DNA of 64,000 nt from Salticus scenicus. Taxonomy: Eukaryota; Arthropoda; Arachnida; Araneae; Salticidae. Positions within the stretch are counted from its first letter, which is position 1, and every line of letters starts with the position of its first letter. The stretch lies in the NCBI GenBank assembly GCA_963930645.1, contig OZ005649.1, forward strand, positions 41,988,275-42,052,274, given 5' to 3'. This document shows positions 33,443 to 43,736 of this stretch, one piece after another. Below the pieces are notes generated by a model, which saw nothing but the letters and a program-made list of their open reading frames with translations, did not search any database and was not told where the DNA came from. Both the position numbers and the translations under genes were made by a program.

Positions 33443-34420
33443 TATTTCTTGACGCATAAAACATTAGCTCTCGTCAGCTCATTTTCGAGTTATAAATTCT
33501 GAAAGTTCGCTAATAATCGGTGAAATCACGCCTAAATCGATAACACCCCGCCTTACTGAAATAATAAATGAAATCCAATACAAGCAGAAATTGAAAGAGT
33601 ATAGACAAACTTGTTCTTTGATGCATTCATCAGTTGCCGATTTCAGCTTTGAGATAAATTCAATTGAGATATAATGCCTAAAAATTCGCTAAAATAGAAT
33701 TTAAATATTAAGAAAAGTCATGGTTCTAGCAGATTTTGATGAGACTCCTCTCACTCCTTTCTCGTTACTAAATTTTTACTCAAACTTAAATATAGATTTC
33801 TCGGGAACGGACTTATGAGGGGTAACGGTTTGTGCATCAAAAATCATGATATATTATGCTCACTCGAATGAAGATAATTTAATTGATTTCTATTATTACA
33901 CTATTGGGATGGTTTCCTGGTGAGAGCGAATATTTAAATTCAAATGTGGCTGAGAGACAAGCTCCCTCCATAAATTTCCAAAAAAAGATTTTCTTTCGGA
34001 AGAAAATGAACCTACAAAGATGGAACTGTATGTCCCTGTTACATGTCCTGATGAAATTTCGAAACCTTCATCATCTAACATATTTTCGTGTGTCATGCTT
34101 GAACAGGTACAACTTTTTCTGAACCAAAACCTCGTACAAAAACTACTCAAAGAAAAGATGTGGCCGTAAACCAGGAAGATCTAGAAATTTAAGAAACATT
34201 CCAGAAGAAAAAAAAGAAATCGAAAGCAAAATATGCTATTAGAATATACCCCCCCCCCCCCAAGAAAAGAGTGAAAAATTCTGTTTTTAAAATTAAGGCC
34301 ACATCATGATAATTATCAATATGATAAATAAAGGTTTTACTTGATATTGTTTCTTTTGTAAAATGTATGTTTATATGTTTATTTTCTATTCATTACAAAG
34401 TGAAATCTAATTTTAAGAGA
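33443..34420 (+). pseudogene. pogo/Tigger-type transposase remnant, part 2, C-terminal tail
   Basis: Sequence resuming the host pogo-like element after the nested Tc1-like copy. Near 34015-34165 the plus strand reads EPTKMELYVPVTCPDEISKP, SSSNIFSCVMLEQVQLFL, then KLLKEKMWP. In an overlapping frame KKRCGRKPGRSRNL resembles the basic tail of these transposases. Stops are frequent, and an (C)12 run lies near 34250. Part 1 and part 2 once formed one C-terminal half. No intact domain remains. Confidence 0.68.
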
Positions 34421-34880
34421 ATGGCCCTAGGTACACTGAGGCCCTAGGTAAAATGAGGTTTGGCCCTAGGTACAGTATGGTATGACCCTAGGTACAATAA
34501 TAACCTTCTGTTTGTCGGAATTTATTATTTTAAGTGTTTATATTAATCTCAATTAAAAGAAATTAGTTCTAAAGATATGTACATATCAGTTTCATGATTT
34601 TTAGCAGGTCAGGGGCTCTGTTTTTGGGAATTGAAAAAAAGTGGCCCTAGGTAAAATGAGGTCTGGCCCTAGGTACAATGACAGTGTTGTGCCTAGGGCC
34701 ATGAGTGAAGTTTATTATAAAACCTACTATTTGTCAGGATTTGATATTTTACGTATTTATATTAATCCTAATTGGAAGTAAATAATCTTAAAGATATCTA
34801 AATATCAGTTTCATAAGTTTAAACTGGTCAAGGGCTCTGTTTTTGGCCTTTGAATAAAAGCGGCCCTAGGTACACGGGTC
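34421..34880. promoter_or_regulatory. Right subterminal CCTAGG motif cluster of the pogo-like element
   Basis: Eight copies of GGCCCTAGGTA(C/A)A-type words near 34423, 34440, 34462, 34485, 34643, 34664, 34690 and 34862. Two blocks, GGCCCTAGGTAAAATGAGGT and the following text, repeat about 200 bases apart. Confidence 0.7.
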
Positions 34881-34964
34881 TCCCCAATATTTTATCGCCT
34901 GTCAGAAATTTCTCTTGATCGTTGTAAAATCGTACTAAAATCTTATTGAAAAAAGTATAGTCTT

Positions 34965-35065
34965 AAAATACTGGTGAAAACATAATAAAATTAAAGTAAA
35001 ATTTTAGGACGCTGTAGTCTTGACCTGTTGTCACGTTTGCTATAGGATTTTACACGAGTCATTTT
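34965..35065. repeat. Family E right half plus flank, direct repeat copy 1
   Basis: ACATAATAAAATTAAAGTAA with TTTTAGGACGC, followed by GTTGTCACGTTTGCTATAGG and ATTTTACACGAG. The same combination recurs at 35936-36036, on the other side of the GGGTCGGGT element. Confidence 0.65.
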
Positions 35066-35067
35066 GT

Positions 35068-35923
35068 AATAGAGCCCTGAACAGGATCGGTCGATTTAAC
35101 ATTAATTTTTGACCCGCGGGTCTATCCGGAAAATATTTTTCTTCGAAGAATATTTTATGTTGCTTTTTAATGAATATAATCTTTTGTGCAGAGACTGGAT
35201 GACATTATTTTCCTTCATATTTAAAGCAACGTGACTCATAACCAAAGCTGCCAAGTTTTTAAATTTATTCCGGAATGTTGTTAGCCCCGCCCATTTTTCA
35301 CACCGCAATCTTTGTGGAAAAATTTTCTTTTATATATAATTAAGATTAAATATGAAAAAAATTACTCTAAATATATTACGGTGTGAAAAAGGTGTGGGAC
35401 TAACAGCATTCTGGAATATATTAAAAAACTATGCAGCTATGCTCATAACATAAGTTTAATTCTTAAAGAAGAAACGGATAAATATTAACACTTAACGTTT
35501 GAAACGTTATATGAAAAAATTATTTGCCTTCCAATGTATATTTGCTTCTTTATTTTACTTTTTTATATACTGTGAACACTGAAAACGATGGATTATTTTT
35601 AAAAATAAGTATAATACACAGTAAAGTTTGTTATATTATTTACTAAAGATTTGTTTATAATTAGGTTGTTGTTTTTAATATAATGTAAATTATACACTAG
35701 TTTTATTATAATTATATATTTGTAATATTTACGCAATAATTAATTCTATGAAAGATATGTTCAGTAATATAACTGCATTTCGTGAAATAGACTTTTAATT
35801 CAGTTTCTTACATAATGTAAATTGAATAATACCTTTTTTGCGGGTCACGGGTCGCGTTGAAGCTTCGGGTTCGGGTCGGGTTGCGGGTTAAAAATCTTCC
35901 TACGGGTCAGCTGCGAACCCGGA
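35068..35923. mobile_element. GGGTCGGGT element, copy 2, with nested MITE
   Basis: Shares with the 24646 copy the words TTGACCCGCGGGTCTATCC, GAATATAATCTTTTG, CTGGATGACATTATTTTCC and the right-side GGTTCGGGTCGGGTTGCGGG. Copy 2 is longer because a CCGCC-core MITE is inserted at 35243-35441. Confidence 0.75.
35243..35441. mobile_element. CCGCC-core MITE, subfamily a, perfect 8-bp duplication
   Basis: Tips CAAAGCTGCCAAG and ATGCAGCTATG, with GTTAGCCCCGCCCATTTTTC inside. CTCATAAC flanks both sides (35235-35242 and 35442-35449). The paralogous unoccupied site is at 24825-24834. Confidence 0.92.
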
Positions 35924-35935
35924 GAAAACGGTGTT

Positions 35936-36036
35936 GACAATATAATAAAACGACTGTAAAGTTTTAGCAACGGTGGGAGGCCTGAGTAGGCTTTAACAGC
36001 TGTTGTCGCGGTTCACTATAGAATTTTACACGAGCC
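35936..36036. repeat. Family E right half plus flank, direct repeat copy 2
   Basis: GACAATATAATAAAACGAC, TTTTAGCAACGGTGGGAGGC, then GTTGTCGCGGTTCACTATAG and ATTTTACACGAG. Confidence 0.65.
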
Positions 36037-37628
36037 CTTTTGAAACAACTAATATTGTAAATAATTTCTAAACTCTATATAAACGGTAATAGTCAGTATC
36101 GTATTCATAAATTGGAAGAGTCGTAATTACTTCATTTATGGTTTTTAATTATGGAAATTATAGGATTTAATTGCAATGTAAATCATAAATTTTAAAGCTG
36201 TTTCACTGGATCTTTTTACTCTTTAATTCGTAGCGTATTTAATTTATAATAGAACAAAATATATTGCGTTAATACTGATATATCAAACTTCAATTGAAAG
36301 TTTCCAAAATGAAATTTTGTTCTTATTATCATATATTATTACTATTATTATTATTATTTAGCCTTTATAAACTGTCGAAAATTCTTTCAAATATTTAACT
36401 CCGTTGTAAAAATAGAAGATCTGGTTAAATCATTCGGAATAACAAAAAAAAAAAAAAAAAAAAAAAAAAGTTGTTTTTTAAGTTAAACAGTTAAAATTGC
36501 AATCATATGATTAAAGTCAGATGTATCTTTTTTACGTGATATACAATCATATTTACAAAAGTGATATATATTTAAGCACAGGTTCCAAGAGGTTTCTTAA
36601 TAAATTATGTAACTGTTTTCAGTATATTAATACTTCGAAAATATATATTAAAGATTCCGATTACTGTATAAATATAAAGATGGAAGAGTCAGGGAAAAAA
36701 AATACGGACTGTAACAACCCTGTACATAATCATGTATGATACCTTCGTCATCAATCAAATATAATATATTTTTGAACGATATACGTATGCATGATAAATT
36801 AGATTTATTGTGATATTAAGATCTTTTATATAGTTTATTGGTTTATAATTCCTATTATATAATAAATGCGGATTTTATTGGCCAAATGAAAATATCTTTT
36901 ACTGTGAAATGTAGTTATGTAATTTCTGTATACCCAATTTAATAATCTCCTCAAATGCTTATATTCAGATTATTCGTTTCTGTGGAAAAGAATTTACTGA
37001 CATTTTATTCTAAATGTTCATTCACGTCTCACTATTTAACTTTCACAAATTAGCTAACATTGCGTAACATCTTATGATTAACCTGAAATAATTTTACGCT
37101 TACTAAATTGAAATTAGTTTATTCTTTATCTGAAAGTCGCACGGAAATTTCGACCTATTGACATTTAGTAACCTTAAGGGAAATTTGTTCGAAAGCATGT
37201 GTCACGACATTTAATACGTTTTGCGTAATATATGCTGTTAATTACTAATAATTAAAATTTAAACACGATATTAATGTCACAGATAATTTTTAAATGAAAT
37301 AATTTTTTCATATAAATTTTCATTTTTATCTGAAAACATTCAGTTGCTTTTTAAACACACATTACGTTATTGGACGTGTCAACTCCTTAACTAATTTCAG
37401 AGCAATGTCAGTACTTGCATTTTCTCCTCATCAATTTCTTAAGGGTACTTTTCTACAATTTTAACTTTTTGCCGGCCCTAACGTTCTGTTGGCAAATATA
37501 GGAATTCTTTTTTTTTTTTTTTTTTTTTTTTTTAAGCAACCACCAATAATGTGAGTGAAAACAAGAGTGAAATTTAACAAGAGCGAAATTTGATGTACAG
37601 TGGACGAACAACGTTGGAAGTGATTAAG
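36037..37628. other. Long non-genic AT-rich region
   Basis: No gene recognised. Poly(A) at 36445-36469, poly(T) at 37507-37533, an (ATT)n patch near 36340-36360. The 72-codon plus frame at 36521-36739 shows no family motif. Confidence 0.5.
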
Positions 37629-37826
37629 CAGAGATGCCAACATTTTAATTTATTCCGGAGCAATTTTAGCCACTACTTTATTTCGTACTACATTTTTTAA
37701 AAGAATAATTTTTTTCTTATTTTATTGTAGTTATCTATTGGAAAAAATATTTCTATAAATAAAGTGGTACGAATTAAAGGCGGGGCTAAAAATGCTCCGG
37801 AATAAATTAAAATGCTGGCGACTATG
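37629..37826. mobile_element. CCGCC-core MITE, subfamily a, 7-bp duplication
   Basis: CAGAGATGCCAACATTTTAA and TTAAAATGCTGGCGACTATG. Perfect GATTAAG flanks at 37622-37628 and 37827-37833. Confidence 0.9.
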
Positions 37827-37904
37827 GATTAAGCAACCGTTAAAATTGAAATTTAGTGCTGACAATTGAATAAAAATGTACCTAAATTCGGTGACTCTGA
37901 AAAT

Positions 37905-38027
37905 TTAACTGAACCGGTAAAGGATTAATTGTAATTTTATATTGGAGAAGATTTTACTATAAATAGAGTGATGTGAAAAAGGGCGGGTACTAATACCACT
38001 CTGGAATAAATTAAAATGTTGGCATGT
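37905..38027. mobile_element. CCGCC-core MITE, right half only
   Basis: GTGATGTGAAAAAGGGCGGG, TACTAATACCACTCTGG and AAATGTTGGCATGTG. The left arm is missing. Confidence 0.6.
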
Positions 38028-38037
38028 GTACTCTATT

Positions 38038-38227
38038 CGTACCTATCAACATGCTAATTAATATTCTGTAGTATTGTTAGTACTTGCCATTTTTCAACAC
38101 TACTCATTTTAAGGAGAAATTTTCTCCAAATGTAATTACAATTAAACAAGAAGAAAAATACTCTCCAAAATACTGGTAGGAAAAAAGACGAGTATACTGA
38201 ATATTAATCAGATTATTGGCAGGTACG
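38038..38227. mobile_element. CCGCC-core MITE, subfamily b
   Basis: CGTACCTATCAACATGCTAA and GATTATTGGCAGGTACG. The right core is eroded (AAAAAGACGAGTATACTG). Confidence 0.78.
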
Positions 38228-38237
38228 GCGTTATTAA

Positions 38238-38421
38238 CCCTTTCAAAGGCGGTGGCGTTATGACCAATTAATTAACATTTCTAACTGCAAGAATTCGTCC
38301 TGGAATTTTTCAACAGAATTTTACTTTAAAAATTTATTCGAAAATATTCAGCAATATATTTTCTTCGCACAAATAGTGGATTTGATTTTAAATGAGCGAA
38401 ATTAAATTAGTCATGAAAGGG
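38238..38421. mobile_element. piggyBac-type MITE, 184 bp, perfect TTAA duplication
   Basis: TTAA at 38234-38237 and 38422-38425 bounds CCCTTTCAAAGGCGGTGGCG and the right end TCATGAAAGGG. Same family as 21799 and 63269. Confidence 0.85.
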
Positions 38422-38425
38422 TTAA

Positions 38426-39286
38426 ATACAGGCTTACCAGATGAATGCTGCAATTGCATTTTTTATCACCACTAAACTTTTAGAGTATCAATCTTTTGTT
38501 TCGATTACAACAGATTTAGTTTTTGTATAAAGCGGTTTCTTTGATATAAAATTAGTGGTGTTATAAATTGAAATTGTATTATTCCTCTGGCTATCCTGAT
38601 TAAACATTAATTTCTCTTATTTTTATCTTTAAGTAAAAATCTGCAGTAAAAATTTTTTCCCATGAAATATAATTATTGAATTGAAGGCAAAACTTAAATT
38701 ATTAGAAAAAAAAAAAAAAAAAAACCTTACTTTAAAAATAGTCTAAAATATTGTAATAGTTGTCAAAACAATTAATTTTAATTAATTGGATGACAATACA
38801 GTTGAATTTATAATATTCAACATGGAATTTATAATGTTCAACATATTTTAATATAAAAAGTTTAAGGTATAGATTAAATAAAAATAATAGTATTATCAGA
38901 GAATTCTTTTCTTATTCTTTTACTTTTTCCCCATTCTCCTTGTAAAAACTATGATATACTCTTCACATATTTTATAAACAAATATATAAACATATTCATA
39001 TATATATTTTTATGTATGAAAATATATTTATTTTCGTGTATATAAACAAATTTTCAGTCAGCAAACATGAGAGAACTCAGGAAATAATTATAAGGGATTG
39101 CCTGGGTGAGCAAAGCAAGAGAATACTTGAGAGATCACTTTTTGATATTTTTGAGCGCACGATATCGCGAGAAACATAAACAATATCTCAATAAAAATGT
39201 GTTCACTTTTAAGCTGTATCAAGAATATGCTGTTGAAATTTAGTACAAAATTGGGTAAATATTTCTGATTGGGGGATGACTTTTTG
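38426..39286. other. Non-genic stretch
   Basis: TTTTTATCACCACTAAACTTTT and AAAATTAGTGGTGTTATAAA (38461-38565) form a loose inverted pair. Poly(A) at 38706-38723. No gene recognised. Confidence 0.5.
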
Positions 39287-39488
39287 AGTACTTGCCAACG
39301 TCCTGATTATGAAACGGGTGATTTTTAGTACACGCTTCTTTTTCCACACCACTTTATTTTAAGGGTAATTATCTCTAAATTTAATTACGGTTAAATAAGT
39401 ATAAAATTACTCTAAAAAAATACTGGTGTGAAAAAATTGGTGGGCACTAAAAATCTTCTGTTTATCAATGAGATGGTTGACAAGTATG
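39287..39488. mobile_element. CCGCC-core MITE, subfamily b, diverged
   Basis: AGTACTTGCCAACGTCCTGA and GAGATGGTTGACAAGTATG. The core has lost the CCGCC word (TTAGTACACGCTTCTTTTTC). The plus frame at 39428-39625 starts inside it. Confidence 0.7.
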
Positions 39489-39627
39489 CTTTGCACTCTT
39501 TATGCCTACTATATTCGATACTTTATTTAAATAAAAATGTAATCATCTTTGTGCCCCACTTCAAGGATATGCTTATGCTTAAAGTAACAGCAGACATTCA
39601 AAAGGGTAGAGTTTTAACTTTATAATT

Positions 39628-39722
39628 TATTCCGAAGCATTAGTAACTCCGCCTTTTTATAAAGCCACTGTTCCCCCCCCCCCCTTATTTTATCGTACTT
39701 ATATACTGCAGGAAATATATTG
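39628..39722. mobile_element. CCGCC-core MITE, left half, cut by a foldback element
   Basis: TTATAATTTATTCCGAAGCA, TTAGTAACTCCGCCTTTTTA and a C12 run. The text stops where the foldback left arm starts. Confidence 0.6.
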
Positions 39723-39723
39723 G

Positions 39724-40660
39724 TCACAGAGAAAAGCTTGACAATGTACAAAAAAAAAAAAATACCAGAAGAAGGATCCATGCGAAATGTCGCTTGCAGC
39801 CGAAACGTAGAAAAACTTCGTACATGAGATCTGTCATAATACTGGGAAGGAAAAATTGATCCACAGAAATGATTCCTGCAGAAACAAAGCCATTACAGAC
39901 TAGAAGATGTGGATTGGCTTGATAAAGGTTGGAACAGGCAAAGATGATTTTATATAACTGCAGTGAAATACTAACAAGTTCTTGTTTTCTTAAAATATAC
40001 TGAAAAAAAAAAAAAAGAAAGAAAGAAAAATGGTTAAACTGTTGCATTTAAGGAAAAAATACCAGATTTTCTGAAAAATGACGAAATCTTTATGATTAAT
40101 TGCATTTTTATATTTTACAGTATTTATGGTTTCAGACGAAATTAATTCTTGAATGTTCCAAGGTACAGAGATGATTTCTGGCGTTCACCATAAAGCATAG
40201 TTGCCGACATTTTAATTTATTCGACGTATTTTTAGCCCCACCTTTATTTCACAAATTTATTTTTTTTAAGTATTTTTTTTTTTCTTATTTTATCGAAATT
40301 ATACATTGGAGAAATTTTTTGTATAAATAAACTGGTACGAAATAAAGGTAAGTCTAAATACTCCGGAATAAATTAAATGTTGGCATCTGTGCATAAAGTT
40401 ATGGCTCGAAGGTTACTGTAAACGAACTCAAGTTCTGCCTTCGTCGAATTCCTTTCTACCTATATCAACCTTTATCAAGCCAATCTAGCCTCTAATGATT
40501 TTGCTCCTACACGAAGAATTTCTATTGATCCAGCATTTTTCTCTTTTTTACCACGATGTTCTGGCGGATCTCATATACGAAATCTTACTACGTTTCTGTT
40601 GCAAGTGACATTCCGCATGGATCCCCCTCCCTTGCACATTGTTAAGCTTTTACCTGTTAC
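39724..40660. mobile_element. Foldback element with about 190-bp arms
   Basis: The left arm (39724-39935) contains GGATCCATGCGAAATGTCGC, TTGCAGCCGAAACGTAG and GATTGGCTTGATAAAGGTTG. The right arm (40425-40660) holds their complements in reverse order. The core includes poly(A) near 40001-40016 and a CCGCC-core MITE at 40196-40391. The 107-codon minus frame at 39724-40047 runs through the left arm and has no family motif. Confidence 0.8.
40196..40391. mobile_element. CCGCC-core MITE, subfamily a, nested in the foldback, 7-bp duplication
   Basis: CATAGTTGCCGACATTTTAA and TTAAATGTTGGCATCTGTG. Perfect CATAAAG at 40189-40195 and 40392-40398. Confidence 0.9.
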
Positions 40661-40811
40661 CTCACCAATAATCCTTATATAATTAACTATTCTGTATGAA
40701 CTTAATAAAGATCCTGACCTGAATCTGAAGATGCTACATATTCATGGCGAAAAACATTGTTTTATACTCTCCTGCTCAAAAGTTTAGCAAGATTAGCAAG
40801 CGATCAGTTTT

Positions 40812-41848
40812 TACTTTCTCTTACCCATAAGGTAGAGAAAGTATTGTTTTTAGCTCAAATTTTCGAACGCGAGATTTTGTTATATTTATACGTTTTGAGG
40901 TCCCCTGATTACGAAAATCATGTTTTTAGCAAATGGTCTGTGTGTGTGTGTGTCTGTGTGTGTGTCTGTGTGTCTGTCTGTTATCATCTCAAAAACAAAT
41001 TATGGCAGAAAGTTCAAACTTAGTATTCTAAATGTGTATCATATAGGGATGCTACAGTAAGCTTTTCGTTAAGATCAAGCAAATGGTTCGTGTACAGGGA
41101 CAATCAAGAGAATTCTAATACATTACGTCTATGAGGGAAATTGCAGGAAAATAGAGTTTAACGTCTATAGACTGCACTAAACCAAATGAAACAAATATAT
41201 ATTTTTTGTAATAGAGACAGTTAACTGGGAAAATTTTTTTGTGTTTGTAGGAGCCTCGCCTCCCCCGTTGGGGAGGAAGTCCCCCCTCGAGGGGAGTAAA
41301 TTTTCATGATGGGTATCTTTCAAAAGAGCTCGAAAATACCTTTAAAACGAATGGTTGAACCATCGATCTGTGATAATTTAAAACAAAGTTATCGATTTTT
41401 TTTACTTTTAACGAAAAAAAAAACTTTGAAAAAAAAATCGTACTTTTTTTTTTATTTTTTTTTTTATATTGAGAATAAAATGGACTTTTTTTTGGATATT
41501 TGGTGTTAAACTACTTCTCTAATATGGAAATCGTCTGCCTTATCATAAAAGATAATTTTTTTTTTAATAATAATTTTAAGAAATTATTTTTTAAAAAGAG
41601 AAATATTTTTTAATAACCGAATTAAATTCTATATAAATGTAGGTGCATTAATGAAACGGGGGGTTGAGGGGGGCGGTAGCCCCCCCCTCACACAGAACTA
41701 ATTATCATATAAAACTCTTCAGAAGCCTAATATGAATTATTTAACATAGGTTTACATAACAGTACTCGTTATCTTACCTATTAATCTGCAACCTGTATTT
41801 ATAGTATTAAATTTCAGGGTAAGAGAAAGTCGTGTGTGTGACACACCA
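40812..41848 (+). repeat. R repeat, copy 2, about 1 kb
   Basis: Begins TTACTTTCTCTTACCCATAA, with GGTAGAGAAAGTATTGTTTT, a GTTTTGAGGTCCCCTGATTA block, (TG)n at 40937-40982 and CTCAAAAACAAATTATGGC. Later come GGGATGCTACAGTAAGC and ATTACGTCTATGAGGG, shared with copy 3. GC-rich hairpins GGAGCCTCGCCTCCCCCGTT (41250) and GGGGGGCGGTAGCCCCCC (41667) lie within. It ends near GGGTAAGAGAAAGTCGTGTG. Not coding. Confidence 0.78.
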
Positions 41849-42145
41849 GATTATTTCAATTAAAAAACTTATCTCTCGATGAAATGTATTCAAACATTCG
41901 GTATTTTAAAAAGTGGGTCTTCCTCATGTTTTTCAGTGAGATTGGTTTAAGACAACATTCAGGGGGCGGGTGACAAATTGAGTAAAATCTAATACTTTGC
42001 AAATGTTCACTTTGCAAAACTTCTTATGATCTCACAAATCTTAGTAAATAAACAAAAATATGTTAGGGTTGTGAGCTTATGTTTTTCACAAAAAATGTAA
42101 TTTTGGACCGTGGTTGAAGGATCTTCAAATTAAATGCGCTACATG

Positions 42146-42432
42146 CAGAGCCTGATTAAAGGGGAAGCACACATTATTTATACTTACACCGTTATTTTTT
42201 AACAAATACTTTCCTCCTATAATAAACAGAAAATTCTCATTAAAAATTATTTAAAAAGAATTCTGGTGTCTAATAACGGTGAGTAAATTGGATTGCTTTA
42301 CACCGTTCTTTTTTTATAAAAAATATTTCCTCGTCAAAGCGTGGAATTTCTATGACATGAAGTAAAAAATAATTGTAAAAATATTCCGGTGAGAGTGGAG
42401 ATAATGTGTGCTTCCCACTTAATCAGGCTCTG
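42146..42432. mobile_element. hAT-type MITE, 287 bp
   Basis: CAGAGCCTGATTAAAGGGG with AAGCACACATTAT on the left; the complement of CAGAGCCTGATTAAGTGGG on the right. Flanks GCTACATG and GCTACATC match in seven of eight bases. Confidence 0.9.
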
Positions 42433-43204
42433 GCTACATCTGAAAAACCCCTTATGAAATTTCAACTCTTGGAAAATACCTAAGGTCTAGCTCGTTCTTT
42501 TGCGGACAATTTGCTTAATTTTTACTCTTTTTCAAATGCAATTTTGACAAATGTTGCTCAATATATCTAGCTTTTAACCTATGTAAAAGACATTTTTCTA
42601 TCTTTCACACATGCGCAGTGAGTTTTCCATAAAAATGCTCATACTTCAGGAAATATTTAAGATATTTGTATTCAAATTGTAGTACATTGTTTTAAGTTTT
42701 TTTTTTTGTTTATTTAAAAGTAGGAATAATTTTTGTTTAAAACTCTGTATATTGTAAAAAAAAAACAAGCTGCATTTTTTTTTCAGTTTTAAAATAAAAG
42801 CTTATATCTCCGTTATTTAAAATACTATCGCCACACAAATTCATCCATAAATTGTACTGTGTCTGTATTAGCATATCCTAAAGTTACAGATTATTTCTTT
42901 CAATTAACGATACAGGGCGATCACAAACATTATTGATTTTACTCACTTTGTTATTTTCCTACAAAAAGTTGTCTTAAACTATTCTTCACTGAAAAACATG
43001 AGGAAGACGTAGTTTTTAAAATACCTAATGTTTGAAAACATTTCATGGAGAGATAAGTTTTTAAACCGAAAAAAAAAAAAATGTTCGTTAGCAGATCTTG
43101 CTAAACTTTTGAGCTGGAAAATACGTAAATTGTAATTATAATTATAATATATAAATATTTATTTGTTTCAAAGCGCTTTTTTAAGTGTCTTTAGTACCTT
43201 TTAC

Positions 43205-43402
43205 CGTAGATGCCAACATTTTAATTTATTTTGGAGTATTTTTAGCCCCGCCTTTATTTCGCACCACTTTATTTATCGATAACTTTTCTCCGATGTATAA
43301 TTTAGATAAAATACGAAACAATTACTCTTAAAAATAAAGGTGTTATGAAATAAAAGCGGGAGCAAAAATACTCCGGAATAAATTAAAATGTTGACAGCTA
43401 TG
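43205..43402. mobile_element. CCGCC-core MITE, subfamily a, 7-bp duplication
   Basis: CGTAGATGCCAACATTTTAA and AAAATGTTGACAGCTATG. Perfect CTTTTAC at 43198-43204 and 43403-43409. Confidence 0.9.
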
Positions 43403-43523
43403 CTTTTACTAGTTTAAATAATAGGTGATTATTTTCTTCCCATCACAAGTATGAGCCCCTTAAATGCAGAACAAAATAGGATAAGTTTCTCCACGAATAA
43501 CTCAGTTAACACTTTTACGATAG

Positions 43524-43719
43524 CATAGCTGCCAATGTTTTAATTTATTCTGGAGTACTTTTAGCCCCGCCTTTATTTCGCACCGCTTTACTTATAGAAA
43601 AATTTTCTTCAATATGTAACTTTGATAAAATAAGAAAAAATTACTTTAAAAAAATAAGTGGTACGAATTAGAGGCGGGCTAAAATTACTCCGGAATAAAT
43701 TAAAATATTGGCAGCTATG
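43524..43719. mobile_element. CCGCC-core MITE, subfamily a, 6-bp duplication
   Basis: CATAGCTGCCAATGTTTTAA and TTAAAATATTGGCAGCTATG. CGATAG at 43518-43523 and 43720-43725. Confidence 0.9.
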
Positions 43720-43736
43720 CGATAGAATGCTTTTGA

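Larger units (their letters stand above)
30118..34885 (+). mobile_element. pogo/Tigger-like transposon, decayed, with two nested transposons
   Basis: Ends GGGGAGACCCCTGTACCTAG and the complement of GGGGAGACCCGTGTACCTAG match in 23 of 24 positions including GGCC. TA precedes the left end. The right side has AATA, so the duplication is imperfect. Subterminal zones hold 13 motifs centred on CCTAGG (five left, eight right). Subtracting the 776-bp and 1720-bp insertions and their TA copies leaves about 2.27 kb, a normal pogo-class size. The transposase is represented by two pieces. Confidence 0.87.
40767..43121. mobile_element. Tc1/mariner-type foldback element with two insertions
   Basis: The left end CTCTCCTGCTCAAAAGTTTA and right end complement TTTTCCAGCTCAAAAGTTTA lie between TA at 40765-40766 and 43122-43123. 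The arms then share CTTATCTCTCGATGAAATGT, CAAACATTCGG and CTTCCTCATGTTTTTCAGTG (41868-41940) with 42965-43060. The R repeat copy 2 (40812-41848) splits the left arm and a hAT MITE (42146-42432) sits in the middle. The rest of the core is AT-rich and non-coding. Confidence 0.82.

Noticed and set aside
34965..36036. Direct repeats as LTRs of a retrotransposon
   Set aside because: The repeats are about 100 bp, lack TG...CA ends, and the interior has no gag, pol, primer-binding site or polypurine tract.
36521..36739. 72-codon plus-strand frame as a small host gene
   Set aside because: AT-driven composition, no recognisable domain, no splice or promoter support.
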